This document shows positions 1-8,252 of a stretch of 64,000 nucleotides of DNA, one piece after another; the first letter of the stretch is position 1, and each line of letters begins with the position of its first letter. Origin of the DNA: an uncultured Myxococcales bacterium (GTDB taxonomy: Bacteria; Myxococcota; Myxococcia; Myxococcales; Myxococcaceae); the NCBI GenBank assembly GCA_937980205.1, contig CALJKW010000022.1, forward strand, positions 434,001 through 498,000. The letters run 5' to 3'. The notes beneath the pieces were generated by a model that had not been told where the DNA came from, did no database searches, and saw only the letters and a program-made list of their open reading frames with translations. The translations under genes and the position numbers were made by a program.

Positions 1-302
1 TCATCAAGGCCCACCCGTTCGAGCCGATGTACTTCCTGCCGCTGGCCAAAGAGGCGCGCCGCGCGGTGAAGCTGCCGCTCGCGCTGCTGGGCGGCCTCAC
101 CGCGCTCGAGCACCTCGAGCGCGCGCGCGCCGAGGGCTTCGAGCTCACGGCGATGGCGCGCGCGCTCATTCACGACCCCGCGCTGCCCATGAAGCTGCAG
201 GCGGGCACGGTGAAGGCGAGCGGCTGCGTGCCGTGCAACCTCTGCGTCGCCGAGATGGATCGCGCCGGCGGCGTGCGCTGCGTGCGCGCCGGCGCGACCT
301 GA
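1..302 (+). CDS. NADH:flavin oxidoreductase (old yellow enzyme type), C-terminal fragment
   Basis: The gene enters from the left edge; about 99 codons in the frame beginning at base 3 remain before TGA at 300-302. The fragment reads like the end of a TIM-barrel flavoprotein. It has a strand with LLGGLT, then a stretch with MARALIHDP, which matches the FMN-phosphate-binding end of old yellow enzyme family reductases, then a small cysteine cluster CVPCNLC. In larger relatives of the 2,4-dienoyl-CoA reductase type, four cysteines after the barrel bind an Fe-S cluster. Here the protein stops soon after three to four cysteines, so a second dehydrogenase domain is absent. The substrate cannot be named from this fragment. 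It is convergent with the next gene, with only four bases between stops. Confidence 0.7.
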   Translation, partial: IKAHPFEPMYFLPLAKEARRAVKLPLALLGGLTALEHLERARAEGFELTAMARALIHDPALPMKLQAGTVKASGCVPCNLCVAEMDRAGGVRCVRAGAT

Positions 303-306
303 GCCG

Positions 307-738
307 TCAACCGACCGTGGCAGCCACGGCAGGAGCGGCGGCCTCGGGCTGGTATACGACGCGCACCACGCGCAGCGTGCGGCTGCGCGCGCCGGGCATG
401 GGCCACTCGATGCGCTGCTCGGTGGTGAGCCCGAGCAGCGCGGTGCCCACGGGCGCGAGCACCGAGATCTTCGCGCGCTCGGCGTCTGCCTCGTGCGGGT
501 AGACGAGCTCGGCCTCGCGCCACTGGCCCGTCTCGACGTCCTCGAAGATGACCCGCGAGTGCATCGTCACCACGTTCGGCGGAATCTGCGTCGCCTCGAT
601 GAGCTCTGCGCGGTCGAGCTCGAGCTCGAGCAGCTCGGCCGCCTCGGCGAGCGGCCCCGCTTCGTGGTGCGCGATGAGGCGGGTGAGCCGGCGGTGGTTG
701 TCGTGCGTGAGCAGAATGGGAGGAACGGTAGCGTGCAT
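307..738 (-). CDS. rnk: Rnk-like regulator (GreA/GreB C-terminal fold)
   Basis: This 143-residue protein matches the usual length of Rnk, regulator of nucleoside diphosphate kinase. A helical N-terminal part with LTHDNHRRLTRLI precedes a C-terminal FKBP-like GreA/GreB domain (about residues 55-130) containing VTMHSRV, FEDVETG and PVGTALLGL. Rnk proteins are known to bind RNA polymerase near the secondary channel without the long coiled coil of GreA; the target here is inferred from family. The ATG at 738 is preceded by AAGGAG at a good distance. A long hairpin lies in the 5' leader at 794-834. The gene sits next to a ribosome hibernation factor, which fits a growth-arrest role. Confidence in the family is high; the exact physiological function is unproven. 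Confidence 0.85.
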   Translation of the reverse strand: MHATVPPILLTHDNHRRLTRLIAHHEAGPLAEAAELLELELDRAELIEATQIPPNVVTMHSRVIFEDVETGQWREAELVYPHEADAERAKISVLAPVGTALLGLTTEQRIEWPMPGARSRTLRVVRVVYQPEAAAPAVAATVG

Positions 739-793
739 GGTCGGGCTCCTTCGGAGAAGAGGGGTGAACGAGAAGGGTGATGCCGTCGTCTCT

Positions 794-834
794 GGCGCTG
801 CGTGGCTAGAAAAGCTCTAGCCGCACGCAGCGCC
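794..834. repeat. Imperfect 17-bp inverted repeat upstream of rnk
   Basis: The left arm (794-810) and right arm (816-834) pair over about 17 bases with one two-base bulge around a five-base loop. It lies about 55 bases upstream of the rnk start and downstream of the hpf stop. No T-run follows on either strand, so it is not a canonical intrinsic terminator; it could be an hpf mRNA end structure or a leader element of rnk. Confidence 0.55.
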
Positions 835-959
835 GGTCTCGAGGCAGACCCGTGCCCGGCAGGTGTCTGCGCAGGCGAGGTCCAGCTGGTCTCGAGGCGA
901 AATCACGACTTCTCACCCGGCTCGTAAGAACGCCGGTCGAGCCACGCAAGCGCTTTGCT

Positions 960-1295
960 TCAGGCCGCGCGCCGGCGCGCCGACCGCGCTGCGCTGATGA
1001 GCTTCGTGGCGGCGCGCTGCGACTGGCCGGCGGCGAGGTCGAACGCCTCGCGGGCCTCGCTGCCGCGGGCTTCGGTGACGATCGACTGAAGGCCCGCGAG
1101 CACGATCTTGATTCGGCAGACGGTGTCGACCCCGCCCTTGGGGCCGTTGACGTCTTCGAAGCGCACGGTCGCGCGCATGGCCTTGCTGCCGAGCTTCTGC
1201 AGCTGCCGCTGCATGCGCACGTTCACGTGCTCTCGCGTGTCGCCATCGACCTCGATGCCCTTCGACGTTCGGATGTTCACGGGTGTCGTAGCCAT
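960..1295 (-). CDS. hpf: Ribosome hibernation factor, HPF/RaiA (sigma-54 modulation) family
   Basis: This 111-residue basic protein starts MATTPVNIRTSKGIEVDGD and continues with REHVNVRMQRQLQKLG and VRFEDVNG, the beta-alpha-beta-beta-beta-alpha pattern of short HPF/YfiA proteins. These proteins bind the 30S decoding region in starved cells and block translation or promote 100S dimers. The ATG at 1295 is chosen over a GTG 45 bases upstream because the domain begins there and the upstream region is occupied by a hairpin. It has the short form without the C-terminal dimerisation domain; the tail is Arg/Ala-rich (SAARSARRR). It lies 41 bases downstream of the Mrp antiporter operon in the same direction, so co-transcription through the intercistronic hairpin is possible. 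Confidence 0.85.
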   Translation of the reverse strand: MATTPVNIRTSKGIEVDGDTREHVNVRMQRQLQKLGSKAMRATVRFEDVNGPKGGVDTVCRIKIVLAGLQSIVTEARGSEAREAFDLAAGQSQRAATKLISAARSARRRAA

Positions 1296-1306
1296 GCTCT
1301 GTATGT

Positions 1307-1337
1307 AAGGACGTGCCTCGCTCGTGGCCACGTCCTT
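1307..1337. repeat. Hairpin between mnhG and hpf
   Basis: Perfect 9-bp arms, AAGGACGTG (1307-1315) and its complement (1329-1337), flank a 13-base loop. The structure starts at the last base of the mnhG stop codon and ends about 11 bases before the hpf ATG. There is no T-run. It could attenuate read-through from the antiporter operon or mask the hpf initiation region. Confidence 0.6.
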
Positions 1338-1687
1338 CACGGATCGCCGGGCTCGCTGCGCACCGCGAGAATCGGCACGTCCTTCGCCCCGGCGCGGCGG
1401 CTGCGGAACAGGCCCGCGCGGATGAGGAAGATGGCGGTGATGGGCGCCGTGGCTGAGACGAAGAGGGGGATCAGCAGCGCGTGGACGAACACCTGCTCCT
1501 CGACGAACGACTGCTGCACCGCGGTCGCCAGGGCGAAGGCCCAGACCCCGAACGTCGAGCCGAGCGTCGGCGCGTGCGCGCGCTGAAAGAACGTCGGCAG
1601 GCGCACGAGGCCGATGGCGCCGGTCAGCGCCGCGAGCCCACCCGCCACCACCAGCACGGCGGTGACCGCCTCGAGCCAGAGGCTCAT
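1337..1687 (-). CDS. mnhG: Mrp/Mnh cation:proton antiporter subunit G
   Basis: A 116-residue membrane protein with three hydrophobic segments, typical of MnhG/MrpG. It starts MSLWLEAVTAVLVVAGGLA and holds the family stretch GLVRLPTFFQRAHAPTLGST (about residues 26-45). It is the last gene of the seven-function Mrp complex, which exchanges cytoplasmic Na+ (or other monovalent cations) for external H+ and supports pH and salt homeostasis. The start ATG overlaps the stop of mnhF by four bases, so translation is probably coupled. The C-terminal tail (SRRAGAKDVPILAVR) is cytoplasmic-looking. No odd features. Confidence 0.92.
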   Translation of the reverse strand: MSLWLEAVTAVLVVAGGLAALTGAIGLVRLPTFFQRAHAPTLGSTFGVWAFALATAVQQSFVEEQVFVHALLIPLFVSATAPITAIFLIRAGLFRSRRAGAKDVPILAVRSEPGDP

Positions 1688-1962
1688 TCGATCACCTCTC
1701 CGCGCAGGAGGAACTTCGCCATCGCCGTCGAGCTCACGAAGCCGAAGAGCGCGATGAGCAGCGCGCCCTCGAAGTACATGCTGCTCGTGTAGGTGAGGCC
1801 GAGCGCGAGCATCAGCAGCATCGCGCTGGTCGAGAGGCTGTCGAGGGCCATCACGCGATCCTGCGCGGCCGGCCCCACGAACAGCCGCACCAGCGCGAGC
1901 AGCATCGCCAGCACGAGGCACCCCTGCGCGAAGACCAGGGCGAGGTAGAGCAGGGGGCTCAT
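1684..1962 (-). CDS. mnhF: Mrp/Mnh cation:proton antiporter subunit F
   Basis: A 92-residue protein with three predicted membrane helices, the usual size for MnhF. The motif GPAAQDRVMALDSLS (about residues 30-44) is the family signature: a conserved polar Arg-Asp stretch between helices 1 and 2. It overlaps mnhE by four bases at its start and mnhG by four bases at its end, as expected of a tightly coupled membrane complex operon. The function follows from the family and the complete operon context. Confidence 0.92.
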   Translation of the reverse strand: MSPLLYLALVFAQGCLVLAMLLALVRLFVGPAAQDRVMALDSLSTSAMLLMLALGLTYTSSMYFEGALLIALFGFVSSTAMAKFLLRGEVIE

Positions 1963-2447
1963 TCGAAGATCTCCTTCAACAGCCGCTCGTAGCGGTTCTT
2001 GATCAGCGTCACGATCTCGGCCTCGCCGTGCGGCACCAGCACGTGGATGAGCAGCACCTTGCGATCGACCGAGAGCTCGGCCCACGTCGTGCCGGGGATC
2101 GCGCAGATGATCACCGCCAGCACCGCGAGCGCGTGTGGGTCCTGCACGTCGAGCGGCACGCGCACGAAGCCCGAGCGCAGCTTCGAGTTGCCCTCGGTGA
2201 GGATGAGCTTCATCACGCGCACGTTCGAGGCCACCGTGTCGGCGAGCACCGTGAACACCAGCCGCAGCACGGTGAGCGGAGCCCCCACCCGAACGCGGCC
2301 CGGCCGCAGGCTGCGCGTCAGCGCCACCGAGCCCACCGCGAGCACCACGCCCCACAGCAGCGTGTCGACGCTGAGCGACTGGCGCAGCAACAGCCACAGG
2401 CCGAACAGCGCGACCGCCAGCACCGGTGAGGGCAACAGCCTGTTCAC
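1959..2447 (-). CDS. mnhE: Mrp/Mnh cation:proton antiporter subunit E
   Basis: A 162-residue protein that begins at GTG 2447, forming a GTGA overlap with the mnhD stop. Two N-terminal membrane helices are followed by a soluble part with SNVRVMKLILTEG, PGTTWAEL and LLIHVLV, the classic MnhE order: membrane anchor, then a cytoplasmic domain ending near DRKVLLIHVL. Length matches the family (about 160). It is required for assembly or activity of Mrp in characterised species. The GTG start is preferred because any ATG alternative would remove the first helix. Confidence 0.9.
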   Translation of the reverse strand: MNRLLPSPVLAVALFGLWLLLRQSLSVDTLLWGVVLAVGSVALTRSLRPGRVRVGAPLTVLRLVFTVLADTVASNVRVMKLILTEGNSKLRSGFVRVPLDVQDPHALAVLAVIICAIPGTTWAELSVDRKVLLIHVLVPHGEAEIVTLIKNRYERLLKEIFE

Positions 2448-4048
2448 CGCGCCGGCTCCTTCGGGTGCAGCACCGCGTTCACGTACGCGGCCGGCTCGTA
2501 CAAGGACCTCGCCGCGGCGGTCGTGAACTCGAGCGCCGGCCCGGCCGCGGCGGTGAGCGTGATGCACGCCACGAGCAGCGCGACCAGCGGCAGGCCCTCG
2601 GCGAAGCGCAGCCGCGGTGGGGCGCGGTCTGCCGACCAGAAGCTGCGAATACCGGCGCGCACCACCGCGATCAGCGCGAGGAAGCCGGTGCCGAGCACCA
2701 CGGTGAAGAACACCGCGGTGCGCTGCGGCGCGGGCGCTCCCTGCAGCACGGCCGACAGCATCGCGAGCTTCCCGATGAAGCTCGACAGCGGCGGCAGCCC
2801 CGCAGTGAGCACCGCGCACGCGATGAAGCACAGGCCCAGGAAGGCGGTCTCGGCGGGGAAGGGCCGCGCGATGAGCACCTGCTCCTCGTCGTCGAGGTTC
2901 AACCCGGCCTCCGCGATGAGGCTGGGGCTCAAGAACGGCGCCTCGTCTTCGAGCGTCGCGTTCGAGTTCCGCCATCGCTCGACGAGGTCGATGAGCAGGA
3001 AGAACGCGCTCGCGGTCAGCGTCGAGCTGACCAGGTAGAGCAGCGCGCCCGCAGTGACGGCCGACGACCCGAAGCCGAGCGCCGCGACCAGCGTGCCCGA
3101 CGAGGTGACCAGGCCGAACGCCGCCAGCGCAGCGAGCCGGTGCGAGCCCAGCATGCCCAGCGCTCCGAGCACGGCGGTGGTGAGGCCGAACAGCATCAGC
3201 ACCTCGCCGAGCTCGGCCGGCCCGCCGCCGGGGAACCACAGCGTCGAGCAGCGCAGCAGCGCGTAGACGCCGACCTTCGTCAGCAGCGCGAAGAACGCCG
3301 CCGCCGGTGGCGTCGCCGCCGAGTACGCCGGCTGCAGCCACAGGTTCACCGGCCACATCGCGGCCTTGAGCAGGAACGCGAGGCCGAGCAGCGCGACGCC
3401 CGCGTACAGCACTCCGCGATCTTGCGCCGCGACGTGCGGCAGCCGGCTCGAGAGATCGGCGAGGTTCAGCGTGCCGACGAGCCCGTACAGCATCGACGTG
3501 CCGAGCAGGAACAGCGCCGACGCCGCGAGGTTCACCGCGACGTAGTGCACCGCCGCCGCGACGCGCGGGCGCCCCGAGCCGTGCAAGAGCAGCCCGTACG
3601 AGGCCGCGAGCAGGATCTCGAAGAACACGAACAGGTTGAACAGGTCGCCGGAGAGGAAGGCTCCGCACAGGCCCATCAGCTGCAGCTGCGCCAGCGGGTT
3701 GAAGTGCACGCCGGCGCGGCTCCACCGGGCGGCGGCGAACGCGGTCGAGCACAGGCCGACGAAGCTCGCGAGCACCAGCATCATCGCGGCGAGGCGGTCG
3801 AGCACCAGCGCGATGCCGTGCGGCGGAGGCCAGCCCCCCGGGACGTAGACGACGACCCCGTGCTCGTGCACCCAGGCGGCCAGGCCCACCGAGGCGAGCA
3901 GCACCAGGAAGCTCGCCGCGACGTTGAGCCACACGCGCCGCAGGCGCCACGGCTCGGGGAACAGCGCCATCACCGCCGCCGCCACGAGCGGAATCGCCAC
4001 CGGGGCGATCACCAGGTGCGGCATGAGCGACCTGAGGAGCGCGCTCAT
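2444..4048 (-). CDS. mnhD: Mrp/Mnh cation:proton antiporter subunit D
   Basis: A 534-residue polytopic protein homologous to NADH dehydrogenase ND2/ND4-type antiporter subunits, with about 14 hydrophobic segments. The central proton_antipo_M-type region carries LLKAAMWPVNLWLQPAYSAA (near residue 230), the conserved Lys-and-Pro segment of MnhD. A cytoplasmic loop at about residues 355-395 (DLVERWRNSNATLEDEAPF) is hydrophilic and interrupts the helices. The start overlaps mnhC by four bases and the end overlaps mnhE by four. It forms, with the A subunit, the proton-translocating part of the complex. Length is slightly above the common 490-500 residues because of this loop. Confidence 0.92.
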   Translation of the reverse strand: MSALLRSLMPHLVIAPVAIPLVAAAVMALFPEPWRLRRVWLNVAASFLVLLASVGLAAWVHEHGVVVYVPGGWPPPHGIALVLDRLAAMMLVLASFVGLCSTAFAAARWSRAGVHFNPLAQLQLMGLCGAFLSGDLFNLFVFFEILLAASYGLLLHGSGRPRVAAAVHYVAVNLAASALFLLGTSMLYGLVGTLNLADLSSRLPHVAAQDRGVLYAGVALLGLAFLLKAAMWPVNLWLQPAYSAATPPAAAFFALLTKVGVYALLRCSTLWFPGGGPAELGEVLMLFGLTTAVLGALGMLGSHRLAALAAFGLVTSSGTLVAALGFGSSAVTAGALLYLVSSTLTASAFFLLIDLVERWRNSNATLEDEAPFLSPSLIAEAGLNLDDEEQVLIARPFPAETAFLGLCFIACAVLTAGLPPLSSFIGKLAMLSAVLQGAPAPQRTAVFFTVVLGTGFLALIAVVRAGIRSFWSADRAPPRLRFAEGLPLVALLVACITLTAAAGPALEFTTAAARSLYEPAAYVNAVLHPKEPAR

Positions 4049-4380
4049 TCGGCGCCGTCCACGTGATCGGTGTGCGCCAGCCCGCGCGAGGCGAGCAGCA
4101 CGACGAGGAACAGCGCGGTCATCGCGAAGCCGATGACGATGGCGGTGAGCACCAGCGACTGCGGCGTCGGGTCGGCGTACCGCTCGAGCGTGCGCGGCAC
4201 GCCGTCGGCGAGGATGGGCTCTTTGTCGACCGCGAGGCTGCCGGTGCTGAAGATGAAGAGGTTCACCGCGTAGCTCAAGAGCGACAGCCCCATGATGGTC
4301 TGGAACGTGCGCTGCCGGAGCAGCAGCCAGACGGCGCAGCCTCCGAGCGTGCCGATGCCGAGCGCGAGGACGAGCTCCAT
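4045..4380 (-). CDS. mnhC: Mrp/Mnh cation:proton antiporter subunit C (NuoK-like)
   Basis: A 111-residue protein with three membrane helices, homologous to NuoK of complex I. It contains TIMGLSLLSYAVNLFIF and DPTPQSLVLTAIVIGFAMTA, the paired membrane motifs of MnhC. The start lies four bases after the mnhAB stop and the end overlaps mnhD by four bases. Placement between the large A/B fusion and D is the canonical order A-B-C-D-E-F-G. Confidence 0.93.
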   Translation of the reverse strand: MELVLALGIGTLGGCAVWLLLRQRTFQTIMGLSLLSYAVNLFIFSTGSLAVDKEPILADGVPRTLERYADPTPQSLVLTAIVIGFAMTALFLVVLLASRGLAHTDHVDGAE

Positions 4381-4383
4381 CGT

Positions 4384-7239
4384 TCAGTCGCTCCCGATGC
4401 CGCGATCGGCGCGCACCGACTGGTGGGCCATGCTGGTGAGGATGAACAGCGTCGCGCCGATGACGAGGCACATCACGCCGAGGTCGAACGTCAGCACGCT
4501 CGAGAGGTGAACCTCGCCGAGCAGCGGCACCGTGCCGTGCCAGCGCTGCGCGGTGAGCCACGGCTGGTTCGCCGCGAGCGCGAGCGCTCCGGTGCCGGCC
4601 ACCAGCAACAGCCCGGCCGAGATGAAGCGGCGCGGGTTGAGCCGCAGCTGCGCCTCCGTCCACACGGTGCCGGACACGATGTACTGCAAGAGGAGCCCGG
4701 CCGAGAACACGAGCCCGGCCACGAAGCCGCCGCCCGGCTCGTGGTGGCCGCGCAGGAAGAGGTACGCCGAGACGACGAACGACACGGGCAGGAGCAGGCG
4801 CACCAGCACCGCGGGCACGCCGAGGTAGCCGATGGCGGGGTCGCTGGCGTGGCGGGGGTTCACCAGGTCGGTCTGCAGATCTTTCGGCACCGCGCGCTGC
4901 TGCTCGGGCGGCTGCAGCGTCTCGGACGGGGGCCGGAAGCGGCGCAGCAGCGCGTACACGGTGAGCGCGGCGATCGCGACCACCACGCCCTCGCCGAACG
5001 TGTCGAAGACACGGAAGTCGACGAGCATCACGTTCACGACGTTGCGGCCGCCCGCCTCGGGGTACGCGTGCTCGAGGAAGAACGTCGAGATGCTGCTGCG
5101 CAGCGACCGCGTCGCCACCGCGTAGGCCAGCACCGCGAGCCCCACTCCCGCTGCGACCGAGACGATCAGGTCGCGCACCGCTTTGCCGGACGTGACCGCG
5201 CTTCGTCGCTGCTCTACCGGCAGCCAGCGCAGCCCGAGCAGGATCAGCACGACCGTCACCACCTCGACGACGAGCTGGGTGAGCGCGAGATCGGGCGCGG
5301 AGAACCAGCTGAACGTGATGATGCAGACGACGCCGGCGACCGCCGAGAGCATCAGCGCGGCGAGGCGGTGGTGCTTCGCGTGCACCGCCGCGCCGATCGC
5401 CGCGGCGCCGCCGACCAGCCACAGGCCGGCGAAGGCAGGCGACAGCGGCACCAGCGGGCGCGAGCCCGCGATCGGGCTGCCGCTCCACGCGAACCACGCG
5501 AGCCCGAGCGACACGAGCACGAGCAGCAGCATCTGCGCCTGCAGCCCGCCCGTCGCCAGCGAGCGGCGCGTCTTCACCGCCACGCCCGTCAGCCACGCGA
5601 CGGCCTGCTCGAAGCGCCACTTCCCGTCCAGCCCGTCGAGCAGCGGCCGGCGGGTGACGCGCCGGTTGAAGACCGCCCAGCCGGCGACGCCGCCCACCAT
5701 CGCCAGCACGCTCATCACGAACGGCGCGTTGAGGCCGTGCCACGGCTTGAGGTCGAACGCCGGCAGCGGCCCGCCGACCACCGGGCGCGCGGCGGCGTCG
5801 AGCAGCCCGCGCACCGACGCTTCGGGGATGACGCCGACCACGAGGCAGATGACGGCGAGCAGCGCGACCGGCGCGCGCATGAAGAACGGCGGCTCGTGCG
5901 GCGCGCGCGGCAGGTCGGCGCGCAGCGGCCGCCCGAAGAACGCGCCGAAGGCGAAGCGCAGCGAGTACGCGACGCTGCCCATGCCGGCGACGATGGCGAG
6001 CGCCGGCAGCGTCCACTCGACCCACGGCGCCGCCCGCAGGTACAGCGTCTCGCCGAAGAACATCTCCTTCGAGAGGAAGCCGTTGAGCAGCGGCACGCCG
6101 GCCATGGCGGCGCTCGCGACGACGGCGAGCGTGCCGGTGATGGGCATCACCCGGTACAGGCCCGACAGGCGCCTCAAGTCGCGCGTGCCGGTCTCGTGAT
6201 CGACGATGCCCGCCGCCATGAACAGCGACGCTTTGAACGTCGCGTGGTTCATCAGGTGGAACACGGCGGCGGTCGCCGCGAGCGGGCTGTTGAGGCCGAG
6301 CAGCAGCGTGATGAGGCCCAGGTGCGAGAGGGTCGAGTACGCGAGCAGCGCCTTCAAGTCGTGCTGGTACAGCGCGAGGTACGCGCCGGCGAGCAGCGTC
6401 ACCAGGCCCGTCGCGCTCACCGCCCAGAACCACGCGTCGGTGCCGGCCAGCGCCGGCCACAGCCGCGCGAGCAGGAACACGCCGGCCTTCACCATCGTCG
6501 CCGAGTGCAGGTACGCGGACACCGGCGTGGGCGCCGCCATCGCGTGCGGGAGCCAGAAGTGAAACGGCACCTGCGCGCTCTTGGTGAACGCCGCGAGGAG
6601 GGTGAGGCCCAGCGCGAGGGGGTACAGCGGGTGCGCGCGCAGCTTCGCGCCGCTGGCCAGCACCACGTCGAGCTCGAAGCTCTGGGCCACGTGGCCGATG
6701 AGCAGCACCGCGGCGATGAGCGCGAGCCCGCCCAGGCCGGTCACGGTGAGCGCGAGCCGCGCGCCGCGCTGCGCGTCTTTGCGCTGGTGCCAGTAGCCGA
6801 TGAGCAGGAACGAGCACAGCGAGGTGAGCTCCCAGAAGAAGGCGAGCTGCAAGAGGTTGCCCGACAGCGCCACGCCGATCATCGCGCCCATGAACGCGAG
6901 GAACAGCGCGTAAAAGCGGGGCGCCGGGTCGGTGGCCGACAGGTAGTAGCGCGCGTAGAGCACGACCAGGGCGCCGACGCCGAAGACCAGCAGGCACATC
7001 AACCACGCGAAGCCGTCGAGCCTGAAGGTCGCCGAGAGCCCCAGCGTCGGCGCCCACGCGAGGCGCTGCGTGACGAGCTCCCCGCGCGAGATGGCCGGCC
7101 AGGCGTTCGCGCACAGCGCGAGGCCGCCGAGCGCCGCTGCGCCGGCGAGCAGCGCGGTCCGGTTGCGTGCGTGGCTCGGCGAAAGCCCCACGGCGAGGGC
7201 CGCGACGAACGGCGACACGAGCATTGGGACCAGCGGCAT
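4384..7239 (-). CDS. mnhAB: Fused Mrp/Mnh cation:proton antiporter subunits A and B
   Basis: A 951-residue polytopic protein. Residues up to about 640 are an ND5/NuoL-like MnhA core with HAMAAPTPVSAYLHSATMVK, the strongly conserved lysine-containing motif of this family. A middle part has the MbhD/MbhE-like helices. The last 160 residues or so (LLPVSFVVSAYLFLRGHH onwards) are a complete MnhB domain. A-B fusions are known in rhizobial PhaAB, so the fusion is unusual but precedented; there is no separate mnhB. The start at ATG 7239 (MPLVPMLVSPF) is used because the first helix begins there; upstream codons give a basic, non-membrane stretch. It is the first gene of the operon, divergent from uspA with 71 bases between. 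Confidence 0.93.
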   Translation of the reverse strand: MPLVPMLVSPFVAALAVGLSPSHARNRTALLAGAAALGGLALCANAWPAISRGELVTQRLAWAPTLGLSATFRLDGFAWLMCLLVFGVGALVVLYARYYLSATDPAPRFYALFLAFMGAMIGVALSGNLLQLAFFWELTSLCSFLLIGYWHQRKDAQRGARLALTVTGLGGLALIAAVLLIGHVAQSFELDVVLASGAKLRAHPLYPLALGLTLLAAFTKSAQVPFHFWLPHAMAAPTPVSAYLHSATMVKAGVFLLARLWPALAGTDAWFWAVSATGLVTLLAGAYLALYQHDLKALLAYSTLSHLGLITLLLGLNSPLAATAAVFHLMNHATFKASLFMAAGIVDHETGTRDLRRLSGLYRVMPITGTLAVVASAAMAGVPLLNGFLSKEMFFGETLYLRAAPWVEWTLPALAIVAGMGSVAYSLRFAFGAFFGRPLRADLPRAPHEPPFFMRAPVALLAVICLVVGVIPEASVRGLLDAAARPVVGGPLPAFDLKPWHGLNAPFVMSVLAMVGGVAGWAVFNRRVTRRPLLDGLDGKWRFEQAVAWLTGVAVKTRRSLATGGLQAQMLLLVLVSLGLAWFAWSGSPIAGSRPLVPLSPAFAGLWLVGGAAAIGAAVHAKHHRLAALMLSAVAGVVCIITFSWFSAPDLALTQLVVEVVTVVLILLGLRWLPVEQRRSAVTSGKAVRDLIVSVAAGVGLAVLAYAVATRSLRSSISTFFLEHAYPEAGGRNVVNVMLVDFRVFDTFGEGVVVAIAALTVYALLRRFRPPSETLQPPEQQRAVPKDLQTDLVNPRHASDPAIGYLGVPAVLVRLLLPVSFVVSAYLFLRGHHEPGGGFVAGLVFSAGLLLQYIVSGTVWTEAQLRLNPRRFISAGLLLVAGTGALALAANQPWLTAQRWHGTVPLLGEVHLSSVLTFDLGVMCLVIGATLFILTSMAHQSVRADRGIGSD

Positions 7240-7310
7240 GCGCCGGGCATGGTAATGACAGCGTGCCGGTCTGCCCACGTCGAAATCGGGTCGGCGTCAG
7301 GAAGGAACCC

Positions 7311-8252
7311 ATGAGCACCCAGACTTCGCCCAAGCGCCCGTCGCCCGTCGCGCCTGGCGGCCCGTTGCCGTTCCGCTCCGCAGTCGTCGCGGTCGATCTG
7401 TCGCCGGGCTCCGACCGGGTCGTGCAGCGCGCCGCGCTCGTCCCCTTGGCGCCGCTGGCGCGCATCACGCTGGTGCACGCCGTGCCGCGGTCGCTGCCCG
7501 CCCGCGCGCGCGCGGCGGCGTCCTCCGATGCCCGCGCGGCGCTGCGCCAGCACGCGGCGCGCCTCAAGGACACGGTCGACCCCTCGGTGAAGGTCCAGTG
7601 GGTGGTGAGGTCGGGCTCGGCCGCTTCGCAGATCTCGGACGTCGCCGCCGAGGCCGGTGCGCAGTTGCTCGTCATGGGCCGCGGCGGCCAGGAGAAGCTC
7701 ACCGAGCTGTTTCTGGGCTCGACGGCAGAGCGTGTCTTGCGCTCGGCGCGTGTGCCGGTGCTGGTGGTGAGGCTCGCCGCTCGGCGGCCGTACGAGCGGC
7801 CGCTGCTCGCCGCCGACGCCGAGGCGCCGCTGCACGCGCTGCTCGCGACGCTGTTCCGGCTCGTGCCGCCGCCGCGCCCGAAGATGGCGTGGGTGCACGC
7901 GTTCGACACGCCGATGCGCGGGCTCATCTACCCGAGCCTGAGCGTCACCGAGTCGGCGGGCTACGAAGCGCAGTTCGAGCGCACGGCGCGCGCCGCCGTC
8001 TCGCAGCGCCTCGACGCGGCGCGCGCGCGGGTGAGCCCGAGCGATCGCGCCGCGTGGCACGCGATGGTGCTGCCCGGCTCGCCGCGATCGGTCATCCCGA
8101 AGTCGGTGGCGATGCTGCGCGCCGATCTGCTGGCGATGGGCACGCAGGCGCGCTCGGGCCTCTCGCACGCCATGCTGGGCACCGTCGCCGGAGACGTGCT
8201 GCGCGACGTGGGCTGTGACGTGCTCGTTGTCCCGCCGAGGAAGAGACCATGA
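7311..8252 (+). CDS. Tandem-domain universal stress protein (UspA family)
   Basis: A 313-residue protein with two Usp domains. Domain 1 runs from about residue 22 (RSAVVAVDLSPGSD) to 150 and carries the ATP-binding signature GRGGQEKLTELFLGSTAERV with GSTAERV then VPVLVV. Domain 2 (about residues 160-310) is more divergent; its nucleotide loop reads MGTQARSGLSHAMLGTVAGDV. Usp proteins are cytoplasmic dimers that bind ATP or other adenylates and help survival in stress. ATG 7311 follows AGGAAGGAA at good spacing. The stop overlaps the start of the next CBS gene (ATGA), linking the two products. Target and ligand are not predictable. Confidence 0.88.
   Translation: MSTQTSPKRPSPVAPGGPLPFRSAVVAVDLSPGSDRVVQRAALVPLAPLARITLVHAVPRSLPARARAAASSDARAALRQHAARLKDTVDPSVKVQWVVRSGSAASQISDVAAEAGAQLLVMGRGGQEKLTELFLGSTAERVLRSARVPVLVVRLAARRPYERPLLAADAEAPLHALLATLFRLVPPPRPKMAWVHAFDTPMRGLIYPSLSVTESAGYEAQFERTARAAVSQRLDAARARVSPSDRAAWHAMVLPGSPRSVIPKSVAMLRADLLAMGTQARSGLSHAMLGTVAGDVLRDVGCDVLVVPPRKRP

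Noticed and set aside
2426..7314. Very long open frames on the plus strand opposite the Mrp operon, rich in Arg, Glu, His and Gln
   Set aside because: They are antisense shadows caused by GC-rich codon bias; composition is extreme and no domain is visible, while the minus strand encodes a complete antiporter.
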